Below are positions 35,790 to 43,853 of a DNA stretch of 64,000 bases, piece by piece. Made by a program: the position numbers and the translations under genes. The notes under the pieces were generated by a model that was not told the DNA's origin, did not search any database, and saw nothing but the letters and a program-made list of their open reading frames with translations. The stretch is from Chromobacterium amazonense (lineage in GTDB: Bacteria; Pseudomonadota; Gammaproteobacteria; Burkholderiales; Chromobacteriaceae). How positions within the stretch are numbered: the first letter of the stretch is position 1; each line of letters opens with the position of its first letter. Location of the stretch: positions 310,001 to 374,000 of the forward strand of contig NZ_MKCR01000027.1 of assembly GCF_001855565.1 (NCBI RefSeq). The letters are read 5' to 3'.

Positions 35790-37826
35790 ATGAGCCAGAA
35801 TCCCCTACTCGATTTTTCCGGTTTGCCGCGTTTTGAAGAAATCCGCCCCGAGCACATCGGCCCCGCCATCGATGTTCTGCTGGAAGAAGCGCGCGCCACC
35901 GTGGCCAGGCTGACGGCCGAAACCGGCGAGCCGAGCTGGGACAACTTCGTTTCGCCGCTGACCGACGCCACCGAGCGCCTGTCGCGCGCCTGGGGCGTGG
36001 TGGGGCATCTGAACGCCGTGGTCAATACGCCGGAGCTGCGCGACGCCTACAACGCCAACATCCCGCGCATTTCTGAGTTCTGGACCGAGATGGGGCAGAA
36101 CCTGAGCCTGTTCGCCCGCTTCAAGGCGCTGGCCGCCAGCGCGGAACATGCGTCCTTTGGCGCGGCGCGCAAGAAGATCATCGAGAACGATCTGCGCGAT
36201 TTCCGCCTGTCCGGCGCCGAGCTGGAGGCCGCGGCCAAGGAGCGTTTCGCCGCTATCCAGACCCGCCTGGCCGAGCTGTCCGCCAAGTTCGAGCAGAACG
36301 TGCTGGACGCGACCGACGATTTCAGCCTGATCATCCAGGACAAGGCCGAGCTGGCCGGCGTGCCGGAAGATTCGCTGGAAATGTTCGCCGCCGCGGCAGA
36401 GGGCGACGACAAGACCTGCTACAAGATCACCCTGCAGTTCCCGTTCTATTTCCCCGTGCTGCAGTACGCCGACAACCGCGCGCTGCGCGAAAAGCTTTAT
36501 CAGGCTTATGTGCAGCGCGCGTCGGAGTTCGGCCCGGCCGAGCGCGACAATGGCCCCATCATCCGCGAGAAGCTGAAGCTGGCGCGCGAAGAGGCACAGC
36601 TGTTGGGCTTCGCCAATTTCGCCGAGCTGTCGCTGTTCACCAAGATGGCGGAAAGCCCGGAGCAGGTGATCGCCTTCCTGCGCGATCTGGCGGCCAAGGC
36701 CAAGCCGTTTGCGGCGAAGGACCGCGAAGAGCTGGAGGCTTTCGCCAAGGCCGAGTTGGGCATCGCCGAGCTGCAGGCCTGGGACCTGGCTTACGCGGCG
36801 GAAAAGCTGCGCGTCGCCCGCTATGCGTTCTCCGAGCAGGAGGTGAAGCAGTACTTCCCCGAGGGCAAGGTGATCCAGGGCCTGTTCGGCGTGGTGGGCA
36901 AGCTGTTCGGCGTGGAAGTGCGCGAAAGCCGCGCCCCGGTATGGCATGCCGATGTGCGCTTCTACGATATCGTGAAGGATGGCGAGCTGCTGGGCAGCTT
37001 CTATTTCGACCTGTACGCCTGCGACGGCAAGCGCTCCGGCGCCTGGATGGACGACGCGCGCGGCCGCCGCAAGATCGGCGGCGCGCTGCAGACGCCGGTG
37101 GCCTACCTGACCTGCAACTTCACCCGACCGGTCGGCGACAAGCCGGCGCTGTTCACGCACGACGAAGTGATCACGCTGTTCCACGAATTCGGCCACGGTC
37201 TGCACCACATGCTGACCCGCGTCGACGAGCTGGGCGTGTCCGGCATCAACGGCGTGGAATGGGACGCGGTGGAGCTGCCCAGCCAGTTTCTGGAAAACTT
37301 CGCCTGGGAATGGGACGTGCTGCAGGGCATGACCGCCCACGTCGATAGCGGCGAAGCGCTGCCGCGCGCCTTGTACGACAAGATGCTGGCCGCCAAGAAC
37401 TTCCAGAGCGGCATGGCCACGGTGCGCCAATTGGAGTTCGCCCTGTTCGACCTGATGCTGTACAGCAGCTTCGACGCAGACAACGGCGACTGGCTGGCGC
37501 TGCTGGACGAGGTGCGGCGCGAGGTGGCGGTGAACTTCCCGCCGGCTTACAACCGCTTCCCCAACAGCTTCGGCCATATCTTCGCCGGCGGTTACGCGGC
37601 AGGCTACTACAGCTACAAGTGGGCCGAGGTGCTGTCCGCCGATGCTTACGCCGCCTTCGAGGAAGTGGGCGGGGCAAATCCGGAAACCGGCAAGCGCTTC
37701 TGGAACGAGATCCTGGCCGTCGGCGGCAGCCGTCCGGCGCTGGAATCGTTCCGCGCCTTCCGCGGCCGCGATCCGCAAATCGACGCCTTGCTGCGCCATT
37801 CCGGCATGGTGGCGGAGTCCGCGTAA
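35790..37826 (+). CDS. prlC: Oligopeptidase A (M3 zinc metallopeptidase)
   Basis: 678-aa cytoplasmic oligopeptidase, the size of E. coli PrlC (680). The zinc motif HEFGHGLHHMLTRVD lies near residue 465 with the third ligand Glu in GVEWDAVELPSQF. It degrades short peptides, including cleaved signal peptides. The start at ATG 35790 opens MSQNPLLDFSGLP, as in the family; the 24 upstream in-frame codons cover the divergent promoter. It reads towards the terminator at 37950. Confidence 0.95.
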   Translation: MSQNPLLDFSGLPRFEEIRPEHIGPAIDVLLEEARATVARLTAETGEPSWDNFVSPLTDATERLSRAWGVVGHLNAVVNTPELRDAYNANIPRISEFWTEMGQNLSLFARFKALAASAEHASFGAARKKIIENDLRDFRLSGAELEAAAKERFAAIQTRLAELSAKFEQNVLDATDDFSLIIQDKAELAGVPEDSLEMFAAAAEGDDKTCYKITLQFPFYFPVLQYADNRALREKLYQAYVQRASEFGPAERDNGPIIREKLKLAREEAQLLGFANFAELSLFTKMAESPEQVIAFLRDLAAKAKPFAAKDREELEAFAKAELGIAELQAWDLAYAAEKLRVARYAFSEQEVKQYFPEGKVIQGLFGVVGKLFGVEVRESRAPVWHADVRFYDIVKDGELLGSFYFDLYACDGKRSGAWMDDARGRRKIGGALQTPVAYLTCNFTRPVGDKPALFTHDEVITLFHEFGHGLHHMLTRVDELGVSGINGVEWDAVELPSQFLENFAWEWDVLQGMTAHVDSGEALPRALYDKMLAAKNFQSGMATVRQLEFALFDLMLYSSFDADNGDWLALLDEVRREVAVNFPPAYNRFPNSFGHIFAGGYAAGYYSYKWAEVLSADAYAAFEEVGGANPETGKRFWNEILAVGGSRPALESFRAFRGRDPQIDALLRHSGMVAESA

Positions 37827-37949
37827 AAAAAGTTGGAGTTGTTGGAACTCCCCCGGAACTGGCTTGCTCTAATCTCTTGCTCAGGGTTGTCTTCCGGAGC
37901 AGCAAGCGAGCCAGACGCGTATCAGGGGTAGTGATATAGTGTCTATTCC

Positions 37950-37980
37950 ACGCCTCCGCATCAGCGGAGGCGTTTTTTTT
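37950..37980 (+). terminator. Rho-independent terminator downstream of prlC
   Basis: ACGCCTCCGC/GCGGAGGCGT perfect stem with an ATCA loop and T8. It lies 124 nt past the prlC stop. Confidence 0.92.
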
Positions 37981-38056
37981 GCCCAAGGCCCCTGCACAGC
38001 CGCGCGCGCGGCTGCTAAGGTGTCGGCCTTTAGCCTGTCATTTGGAGAGCCCGCCG

Positions 38057-38830
38057 ATGCGTTTTGCCACCTGGAACGTCAACTCCCTGAAAGTTCGCCT
38101 GCCGCAGGTGCTGCAATGGCTGGCCGATACCGGCGTTGAAGTGCTGTGCCTGCAGGAATTGAAGATGGACCAGGACGCCTTCCCGCTGGGGGAGATCGAG
38201 GCCGCAGGCTATCGCGCGGTCTGGTTCGGCCAGAAGACCTACAACGGCGTGGCCATCCTCGCCAAAGCGCCGCTGGAGATGACGGACGTGGTGGCCGGCA
38301 TTCCCGGCTACGGCGACGAGCAGCGGCGCGTGATCACCGCCACAGTGGCCGGCGTGCGGGTGATCTGCGCCTATTTCGTCAACGGCGAGGCGGTGGATTC
38401 GCCCAAGTACCCGTACAAGCTGGAATGGCTGTCCAAGCTGGAGGGCCATGTCGCCGCCGAACTGGCCCGGCATCCCAACTTGCTGCTGCTGGGCGATTAC
38501 AACATCGCGCCCGAAGACCGCGACGTCTACGACCCCGAGGGCTGGCATGAGCAAGTGCTGTGCAGCACGCCGGAGCGCGAGGCCTTCCGCCGCCTGATCG
38601 CCCTGGGCCTGGCGGACAGCTTCCGCCTGTTCAATCAGGAGGATAAGCAGTACAGCTGGTGGGACTACCGCCAGATGATGTTCCGCCGCAACAAGGGCGT
38701 GCGCATCGACCATATCCTGATCAGCGACGCGCTCAAGCCACGCGCGCAGGCCTGCGAGATCGACAAGGCGCCGCGCAAGTGGGAGCGCCCGTCCGACCAT
38801 ACCCCGGTAGTGCTGACGCTGGCCGACTGA
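38057..38830 (+). CDS. xthA: Exodeoxyribonuclease III / AP endonuclease
   Basis: 257-aa Mg-dependent repair nuclease that cleaves at abasic sites and removes 3' blocks. It begins MRFATWNVNSLKVRLPQ and has the catalytic Glu in LCLQELKMDQ, the Asp/Asn pair in LLGDYNIAPEDRDVYDP, and the C-terminal RIDHILIS and SDHTPVV. ATG 38057 follows GGAG. It is monocistronic with a terminator on each side. Confidence 0.96.
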   Translation: MRFATWNVNSLKVRLPQVLQWLADTGVEVLCLQELKMDQDAFPLGEIEAAGYRAVWFGQKTYNGVAILAKAPLEMTDVVAGIPGYGDEQRRVITATVAGVRVICAYFVNGEAVDSPKYPYKLEWLSKLEGHVAAELARHPNLLLLGDYNIAPEDRDVYDPEGWHEQVLCSTPEREAFRRLIALGLADSFRLFNQEDKQYSWWDYRQMMFRRNKGVRIDHILISDALKPRAQACEIDKAPRKWERPSDHTPVVLTLAD

Positions 38831-38855
38831 TTCTGGCTGTCTAGCGTTGCCTGTG

Positions 38856-38886
38856 CGGCCCGGCTTGCGCCGGGCCGTTTGTTTTG
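38856..38886 (+). terminator. Rho-independent terminator of xthA
   Basis: CGGCCCGGC/GCCGGGCCG stem with a TTGC loop, then TTTGTTTT. Confidence 0.92.
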
Positions 38887-39089
38887 GCGCAAGCCTCCGG
38901 CGTTTAGCCTGGTTGCGCCGGCGCGCATCGCCTATAGATAGCGATGACGTCCGCGACAGGGCGTCGGCGAGTCTATAAATACAACGGAATATGCCTTCCG
39001 CGTGGGTGGGCCAAGGTTTGGCCTGGCTCAAGCCGCAAGGCCTGCGCGCTTGCTAAGCTGTTTCCATCACTCATAGCCGGTAACCCACC

Positions 39090-39797
39090 ATGACCACACT
39101 GCACACGCGTACCAGCACAGGCGATCCCTACTACCAGGACGTACCCGGCTATATGACCGAGGTGTACGACTGGGCTTATGTCAATCCGCGCAAGGCCAGG
39201 CTGCTCGACCACAAGCTGGTGGTGCGCACGCTGCTGTTCGGCAACGACCAACGGCTGATGCGGGCCTATCTCGATGAAATCCGTCCCGGCGAAAAAGTGT
39301 GGCAGGTGGCGCATGTCTACGGCGACCTGGTGCAGCGCGCCGCCGAGCGTGTCGGCGAGGAGGGCCGCTTCACATTGACCGACATCACGCCCATCCAGGT
39401 GGAGCTGGCCGAAGGCAAGCTGGCCGCCAATGGCCAGGCCGCGGTGGTGCGCGCTGATGCCGCCCGCTATCAGCCGGAGCAGCAACAGGATCTGGTATGC
39501 AGCTTTTTCCTGCTGCATGAGGTGCCGGAAAACATGAAGTCCGCCATTGTCGACAATATGCTGGCCCAAGTGGCGCGGGGCGGCAGGGCGATGTTCGTCG
39601 ATTACCACCGTCCCGCGCCGTGGCAGCCCATAGGCTGGCTGTTGAAGTGGGTCAATCGCGTGCTGGAGCCCTTTGCCGAGGCGCTGTGGCGCAACGGCAT
39701 CGACAGTTACGCGCGCGAGGCGGATCGTTTTACGTGGAGCAAGCGCACCGTGTTCGGCGGGGTGTACCAGATCGTGCTGGCGCGCCGCAAAGATTGA
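39090..39797 (+). CDS. rquA: RquA-like rhodoquinone biosynthesis protein
   Basis: 235-aa protein of the methyltransferase fold. Where class I methyltransferases have DxGxGxG, it has WQVAHVYGDLVQRAAERVG; that replacement is a known mark of RquA, which uses S-adenosylmethionine as an amino donor to turn ubiquinone into rhodoquinone. Other family features are YDWAYVNPRKARLLD near the N terminus, LTDITPIQVELAE, the FFLLHEVPENM segment, and VDYHRPAPWQPIGWLLKWVN near the C terminus with LEPFAEALWR. It is monogenic. It would let the cell run fumarate reduction at low oxygen. Related quinone methyltransferases (UbiE/COQ5 fold) lack these features. Confidence 0.78.
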   Translation: MTTLHTRTSTGDPYYQDVPGYMTEVYDWAYVNPRKARLLDHKLVVRTLLFGNDQRLMRAYLDEIRPGEKVWQVAHVYGDLVQRAAERVGEEGRFTLTDITPIQVELAEGKLAANGQAAVVRADAARYQPEQQQDLVCSFFLLHEVPENMKSAIVDNMLAQVARGGRAMFVDYHRPAPWQPIGWLLKWVNRVLEPFAEALWRNGIDSYAREADRFTWSKRTVFGGVYQIVLARRKD

Positions 39798-39942
39798 CGC
39801 AGCGGCATGTACGTAGCGTTACACGGCCTTACATCCAACTAACAGACGGCAAGAGGGGGCAGGGCTAGGATACGTCTCAAGGAAACACCAAACACGGTGC
39901 CTGGCGGAGAGATTCCCTCCGCAACCGATCTGGAGATGAATC

Positions 39943-41013
39943 ATGAAAAAGCTGACCCTTCTTGCCCTGTCCGCCGTTTTTGGCCTGAGTTCCGCCGCCG
40001 GCTTCGCCGCTGATGCCACCCCGGCTTCCGCCCCGGCCGCCAAGGTCGCTCCGGCAGCCAAGAAAGCCGAAAAGAAAGCCCCGGCCAAGATCCACCACGC
40101 CAAGAAGGCTGAAAAAGTCACCGCTTCCGCCCAAAAGGCGCAAGCCGCCAAGGCCGACGCTTCGGCTCCCGCCAAGAAGGCTGAGAAGAAGAAAGTCGGC
40201 GTGAAGAAGCACGCTTCCGCTCCGGCCGCCCAGAAAGCCCAGGCCGCCAAGGCTGACGCTTCCGCGCCGAAGGCCAAGAAGGCCCACAAGCACGCTGCCA
40301 AGAAGCACGAAGCTTCCGCCCAGAAGGCTCAAGCCGCCAAGGCCGAGGCTTCCGCTCCGGCAGCCAAGAAGGCTGACAAACAACACGGCAAGAAGCATGT
40401 AGCCAAGAAGGAAGCCTCCGCCGCTCAAAAGGCCCAGGCCGCCAAGGCTGACGCTTCCGCGCCGAAGGCCAAGAAGGCCCACAAGCACGCTGCCAAGAAG
40501 CACGAAGCTTCCGCCCAGAAGGCTCAAGCCGCCAAGGCCGACGCTTCCGCTCCGGCAGCCAAGAAGGCTCACAAACAACACGGCAAGAAGCACGTAGCCA
40601 AGAAGGAAGCCTCCGCCGCTCAAAAGGCCCAGGCCGACAAGGCTGACGCTTCCGCGCCGAAGTCCAAGAAGGCTCACAAGCACGCTGCCAAGAAGCACGA
40701 AGCTTCCGCCCAGAAGGCTCAAGCCGCCAAGGCCGAGGCTTCCGCTCCGGCAGCCAAGAAGGCCCACAAGCACCACGGCAAGAAGCACGTAGCCAAGAAG
40801 GAAGCCTCCGCCGCTCAAAAGGCTCAGGCCGCCAAGGCTGACGCTTCCGCGCCGAAGGCCAAGAAGGCTCACAAGCACGCTGCCAAGAAGCACGAAGCTT
40901 CCGCCCAAAAGGCCCAAACCGCCAAGGCCGACGCTTCCGCCCCGGTAGCCAAGAAGACCCACAAGCACCACGGCAAGAAGCAACACAAGGCAGCCGCCTC
41001 GGCCGCCAAGTAA
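39943..41013 (+). CDS. Exported Lys/Ala/His-rich protein with four 65-residue repeats
   Basis: 356 aa. Residues 1-23 are a clear signal peptide (MKKLTLLALSAVFGLSSAAG, FAAD). The rest is almost only Ala, Lys, Ser, His, Gln and Pro, made of a unit containing SAPKAKKAHKHAAKKHEASA and KKAHKQHGKKHVAKKEASA. The unit recurs with a period of exactly 195 bp. Composition resembles histone-H1-like proteins, but the signal peptide directs it out of the cytoplasm. Clustered His could bind metal; the high positive charge could bind DNA, lipopolysaccharide or extracellular polyanions. No recognised domain. GGAG precedes the ATG and a terminator follows. Confidence 0.85.
   Translation: MKKLTLLALSAVFGLSSAAGFAADATPASAPAAKVAPAAKKAEKKAPAKIHHAKKAEKVTASAQKAQAAKADASAPAKKAEKKKVGVKKHASAPAAQKAQAAKADASAPKAKKAHKHAAKKHEASAQKAQAAKAEASAPAAKKADKQHGKKHVAKKEASAAQKAQAAKADASAPKAKKAHKHAAKKHEASAQKAQAAKADASAPAAKKAHKQHGKKHVAKKEASAAQKAQADKADASAPKSKKAHKHAAKKHEASAQKAQAAKAEASAPAAKKAHKHHGKKHVAKKEASAAQKAQAAKADASAPKAKKAHKHAAKKHEASAQKAQTAKADASAPVAKKTHKHHGKKQHKAAASAAK
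40216..40995 (+). repeat. Tandem 195-bp repeat array within the exported KAH-rich gene
   Basis: Four units start at 40216, 40411, 40606 and 40801, each beginning at SAA/PAAQKAQAAKADASAP. Units 2 and 3 are nearly identical at the DNA level; the first and last have diverged. The 195-bp (65-codon) period keeps the frame, so unit number can change without breaking the gene. Confidence 0.92.
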
Positions 41014-41048
41014 TCAAACCAGATCGCATCTGGCTCGCACAAAAACTG

Positions 41049-41076
41049 GGGAGGCTTCGGCCTCCCTTTTGTTTTG
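41049..41076 (+). terminator. Rho-independent terminator of the repeat-protein gene
   Basis: GGGAGGC-TTCG-GCCTCCC hairpin followed by TTTTGTTTT. Confidence 0.9.
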
Positions 41077-41122
41077 CGCGGCGTCTGGATGCGGCAAGCG
41101 GCCCGTACCGGCCTGCGTAAAG

Positions 41123-41156
41123 AAACAGCCCCGCGGCGCGAGCCGCGGGGCTGTTT
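41123..41156 (-). terminator. Terminator of fpr (probably bidirectional)
   Basis: AAACAGCCCCGCGGC/GCCGCGGGGCTGTTT perfect stem with a GCGA loop, just past the fpr stop on the minus strand. Confidence 0.85.
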
Positions 41157-41178
41157 GCATTCCGCGCGCGGCGGAGGA

Positions 41179-41961
41179 TTACTTCTCGACGAAGGCGCGT
41201 TCGATCGCGTAATCGGCGGGATCGCCCATGCGCGGCGATTCCTTGAAACCCATGCCGTTCAGGATTTCGCACAGGTCATGCAGCATGCTCGGGCTGCCGC
41301 AGATCAGCACGCGGTCGTGTTCCGGATTCAGCTGCGGCAGGCCGATGTCGGCGCACAGCTTGCCGCTGGTGATCAGGTCGGTCAGGCGGCCTTGATTGCG
41401 GAACGGCTCGCGGGTGACGGTCGGGTAGTAGATCAGCTTTTCCTTGACCATATCGCCGAAGAATTCGTTTTCCGGCAGTTCCTTGGTGATGTAGTCGTGG
41501 TAGCCCAGTTCGCTGACCCAGCGCACGCCGTGGGTCAGGATCACTTTGTCGTAACGCTCGTACACGTCCGGGTCCTTGATGATGGACATGAACGGGGCGA
41601 GGCCGGTGCCGGTGGACAGCAGATACAGGTTCTTGCCCGGTAGCAGGTTGTCCTGCACCAGGGTGCCGGTGGGCTTCTTGCTGATCAGCACGGTATCGCC
41701 AACCTGCAGGTGCTGCAGTTTGGAAGTCAGAGGACCATCCTGCACCTTGATGCTGTAGAACTCCAAGTGCTCCTCGTAGTTGGAGCTGACGATGGAGTAG
41801 GCGCGCATCAGCGGCTTGCCGTTGACTTCCAGGCCTATCATCACGAACTGGCCGTTGATGAAGCGCAAACCCGCGTCGCGGGTGCAGGTGAAGCTGAACA
41901 GCGTGTCGTTCCAGTGGTGGACGGACAGGACTTTTTCAGCGGTCAGATTGGGAGAAGACAT
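41179..41961 (-). CDS. fpr: Ferredoxin--NADP+ reductase
   Basis: 260-aa flavoenzyme that moves electrons between NADPH and ferredoxin or flavodoxin. The FAD-binding motif is LMRAYSIVSSNYEEHLEFYS (RxYS), the NADP-binding part shows LLSTGTGLAPFMSI, and LICGSPSMLHD lies near the C terminus. Length and C-terminal AFVEK are those of the bacterial subclass I reductases of the Fpr type (E. coli 248, Pseudomonas ~258). It is monocistronic. Confidence 0.95.
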   Translation of the reverse strand: MSSPNLTAEKVLSVHHWNDTLFSFTCTRDAGLRFINGQFVMIGLEVNGKPLMRAYSIVSSNYEEHLEFYSIKVQDGPLTSKLQHLQVGDTVLISKKPTGTLVQDNLLPGKNLYLLSTGTGLAPFMSIIKDPDVYERYDKVILTHGVRWVSELGYHDYITKELPENEFFGDMVKEKLIYYPTVTREPFRNQGRLTDLITSGKLCADIGLPQLNPEHDRVLICGSPSMLHDLCEILNGMGFKESPRMGDPADYAIERAFVEK

Positions 41962-42201
41962 ATGTCGCGCAGCTCACTCAATAAAGATCGGAATCATGTT
42001 GCGTTGCAAGGATTTTAACCCGTTTGCCGTTCCCCTGCTCAGTTCCTGCGGCTTCGGGCGTTGTATGGCGGCGCGAGACGTGCTCGCGCGGGCCGGTTGT
42101 GCTTGGGATGACGCCAAGGCGGCTGCCGAGACGCGATCGTGATGGCATCGCTCTGCCAGACGGCAGGACGCGACTGTCGCATGGTACCGGACGGACTGGC
42201 C

Positions 42202-42279
42202 ATGGTGGAAGATCGTTTGCTGATTTTTTTAGCACTGATCGTTATTTTGATCAGTGTCATTGCAATGAAATTCTCATAA
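42202..42279 (+). CDS. Candidate 25-residue single-span membrane microprotein
   Basis: The frame encodes MVEDRLLIFLALIVILISVI then AMKFS: a charged start, one strongly hydrophobic helix of about 18 residues and a basic tail. It sits in a long intergenic gap and is followed 6 nt later by a perfect AGGGCGTCCC/GGGACGCCCT hairpin. No strong ribosome site is visible (GGAC 11-14 nt upstream). Such short membrane proteins exist, but chance cannot be excluded. Confidence 0.35.
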   Translation: MVEDRLLIFLALIVILISVIAMKFS

Positions 42280-42285
42280 AGACAG

Positions 42286-42311
42286 AGGGCGTCCCGGTGT
42301 TGGGACGCCCT
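42286..42311. other. Perfect 10-bp hairpin without a T-run
   Basis: AGGGCGTCCC and GGGACGCCCT separated by GGTGTT. No poly-T follows on either strand, so termination is uncertain. Confidence 0.5.
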
Positions 42312-42818
42312 CCGGATGACGACGGGGACGAAACATCGATTTCGCGCTCGGCTTAAAGCTTGCGGTTCCGGGCGCGAACCCTGCTAGAGTCACTACGGCA
42401 TGCGCTCAACGCGCCGCCGCCTGGAAGGAAACTTGCAGATTGCCGGTGCTGTTGCGCTTTTCGATACTCTACTGCCGGCACATCCTGCGCCCTGTCATGG
42501 GTGCGAATACGGGAAAAAGCTTCTCGCGGGGATCCTCTCTGTTGTCCGTCTTCAGCTGTGGTGTCTCTACGTCATATCTGGCCGGCCGGCGGCCTCTGGA
42601 TCATACCGTGCATCCGTCTTGGACGCTGTTTGGGGCACTGCAGGCACCTTCGGTGCCGACTGGCGCTATGTGTTCGGGCGCAGTCGCAGTGCCGAATCAA
42701 GAGTAAGGTTGCCGGTGGTCAACGTCTGACTCATCCTGTCTCCTCCCTGTTGCTGCGACTTTATCAATATAGTGCTTACAGATTGTGAAGCAAGTATTTC
42801 TTGTCGTGGCGGATCGCC

Positions 42819-43853
42819 TCAATCCAGCGCCGGGCTTGCCGCGGCGGCGGTGGCGGGGTTGGGCCGCAGATGAGATTCAAACTGGCGGCTGGCCGCCTGC
42901 CAGGAATAGCCTTCGGCGACGCGGCGCACATGGTCGCGGTCAATGTCCAGCGCGTGCAGGCAGGCCGCGCGCAAATCCCAATCCAGCACGCCGGCGCCGG
43001 AATCGCCGACCACATCCAGCGGGCCGGCCACCGGGAAGGCGGCTACCGGCGTGCCGCAAGCCATCGCCTCCAGCAGCACCAGGCCGAAGGTGTCAGTCAG
43101 GCTGGGAAACACGAACACGTCGGCGGCGCGGTAGAAGCGCGCCAGCTCGTTCTGCGGAAAGACGCCGGCGAAGTGCACGTCCGGGTACTGCTGCTTCAGC
43201 CTCGGCAGCAGCGGGCCATCGCCAACCACCCATTTGCAGCCGGGCAGGTCCAGCTTGAGGAAGGCCTCGATATTCTTTTCCACCGCCACCCGGCCAATGT
43301 AGACGAAGCGAGGCGGGATGGATTCATCCAGCCGCTGGCGCTCGCCCGGGCTGAACATCTCAGTGTCGACGCCGCGGCTCCACAACTTGACGTTGTCAAA
43401 GCCGCGCGCCTCCAGATCGTTGGCGATGGAGCGGGTGGGCACCATCACCGCCTGCGAGGCGCCGTGGAAGCGCCGCATCCAGGCATAGCTGATGGGCAAG
43501 GGCAGGCGGCAGCGCGCGTGGATGTATTCCGGGAACCGGGTGTGGTAGGCGGTGGTGAAGGCCAGGCCTTCGCGCAGGCAGAAGCGGCGGGCGGCCAGGC
43601 CCAGCGGCCCTTCGGTGGCGATGTGTATGGCGTCGGGAGCGAAGCCGGCGATGCGATGCGCCACCTGGCGGTAGGGCAGCAGCGACAAGCGGATGTCCGG
43701 GTAAGTGGGGCAGGGCAGGGTGCGGAACTCCAGCGGCGTGATCATATTGACCTGATGGCCGAAGCCGTCCAGCTCGCGCACGGTTTCGGTCAGAGAGCGG
43801 ACTACGCCGTTGACCTGCGGCTTCCAGGCGTCGGTGATGATCATGATGCGCAT
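42819..43853 (-). CDS. GT4-family glycosyltransferase
   Basis: 344-aa GT-B fold glycosyltransferase. The N-terminal acceptor domain begins MRIMIITDAWKPQVNGVVRS; the C-terminal nucleotide-sugar domain shows YIGRVAVEKN, VVGDGPLLPRL and the EX7E-type segment FPSLTDTFGLVLLEAMACG. It resembles transferases that glycosylate diacylglycerol or phosphatidylinositol-like lipids. It overlaps the preceding metallophosphoesterase gene by 13 nt, so the two are coupled and probably act on the same lipid. Substrate unproven. Confidence 0.88.
   Translation of the reverse strand: MRIMIITDAWKPQVNGVVRSLTETVRELDGFGHQVNMITPLEFRTLPCPTYPDIRLSLLPYRQVAHRIAGFAPDAIHIATEGPLGLAARRFCLREGLAFTTAYHTRFPEYIHARCRLPLPISYAWMRRFHGASQAVMVPTRSIANDLEARGFDNVKLWSRGVDTEMFSPGERQRLDESIPPRFVYIGRVAVEKNIEAFLKLDLPGCKWVVGDGPLLPRLKQQYPDVHFAGVFPQNELARFYRAADVFVFPSLTDTFGLVLLEAMACGTPVAAFPVAGPLDVVGDSGAGVLDWDLRAACLHALDIDRDHVRRVAEGYSWQAASRQFESHLRPNPATAAAASPALD

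Larger units (their letters stand above)
41962..42818. other. 857-bp intergenic region with a candidate microprotein and a hairpin; otherwise nothing recognised
   Basis: Apart from the small frame at 42202-42279 and the hairpin at 42286-42311, no coding pattern is convincing. Overlapping open frames between 42360 and 42730 have no ribosome site and no family resemblance. The GC content is lower than in the flanking genes, which may mean a decayed gene or an RNA. Confidence 0.4.

Noticed and set aside
39877-40986. Gly/Leu/Val/Ser-rich frame opposite the KAH-repeat gene
   Set aside because: The repetitive pattern is just the complement of the Lys/Ala repeats; the plus-strand gene has a signal peptide, ribosome site and terminator.
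40216-40995. CRISPR array
   Set aside because: The repeats are long, contiguous and in frame inside a coding gene with no spacers; no cas genes are present.
42360-42730. Three overlapping plus-strand frames of 88-142 codons
   Set aside because: They compete with each other, lack ribosome sites and show no family features; kept only as an unexplained intergenic stretch.
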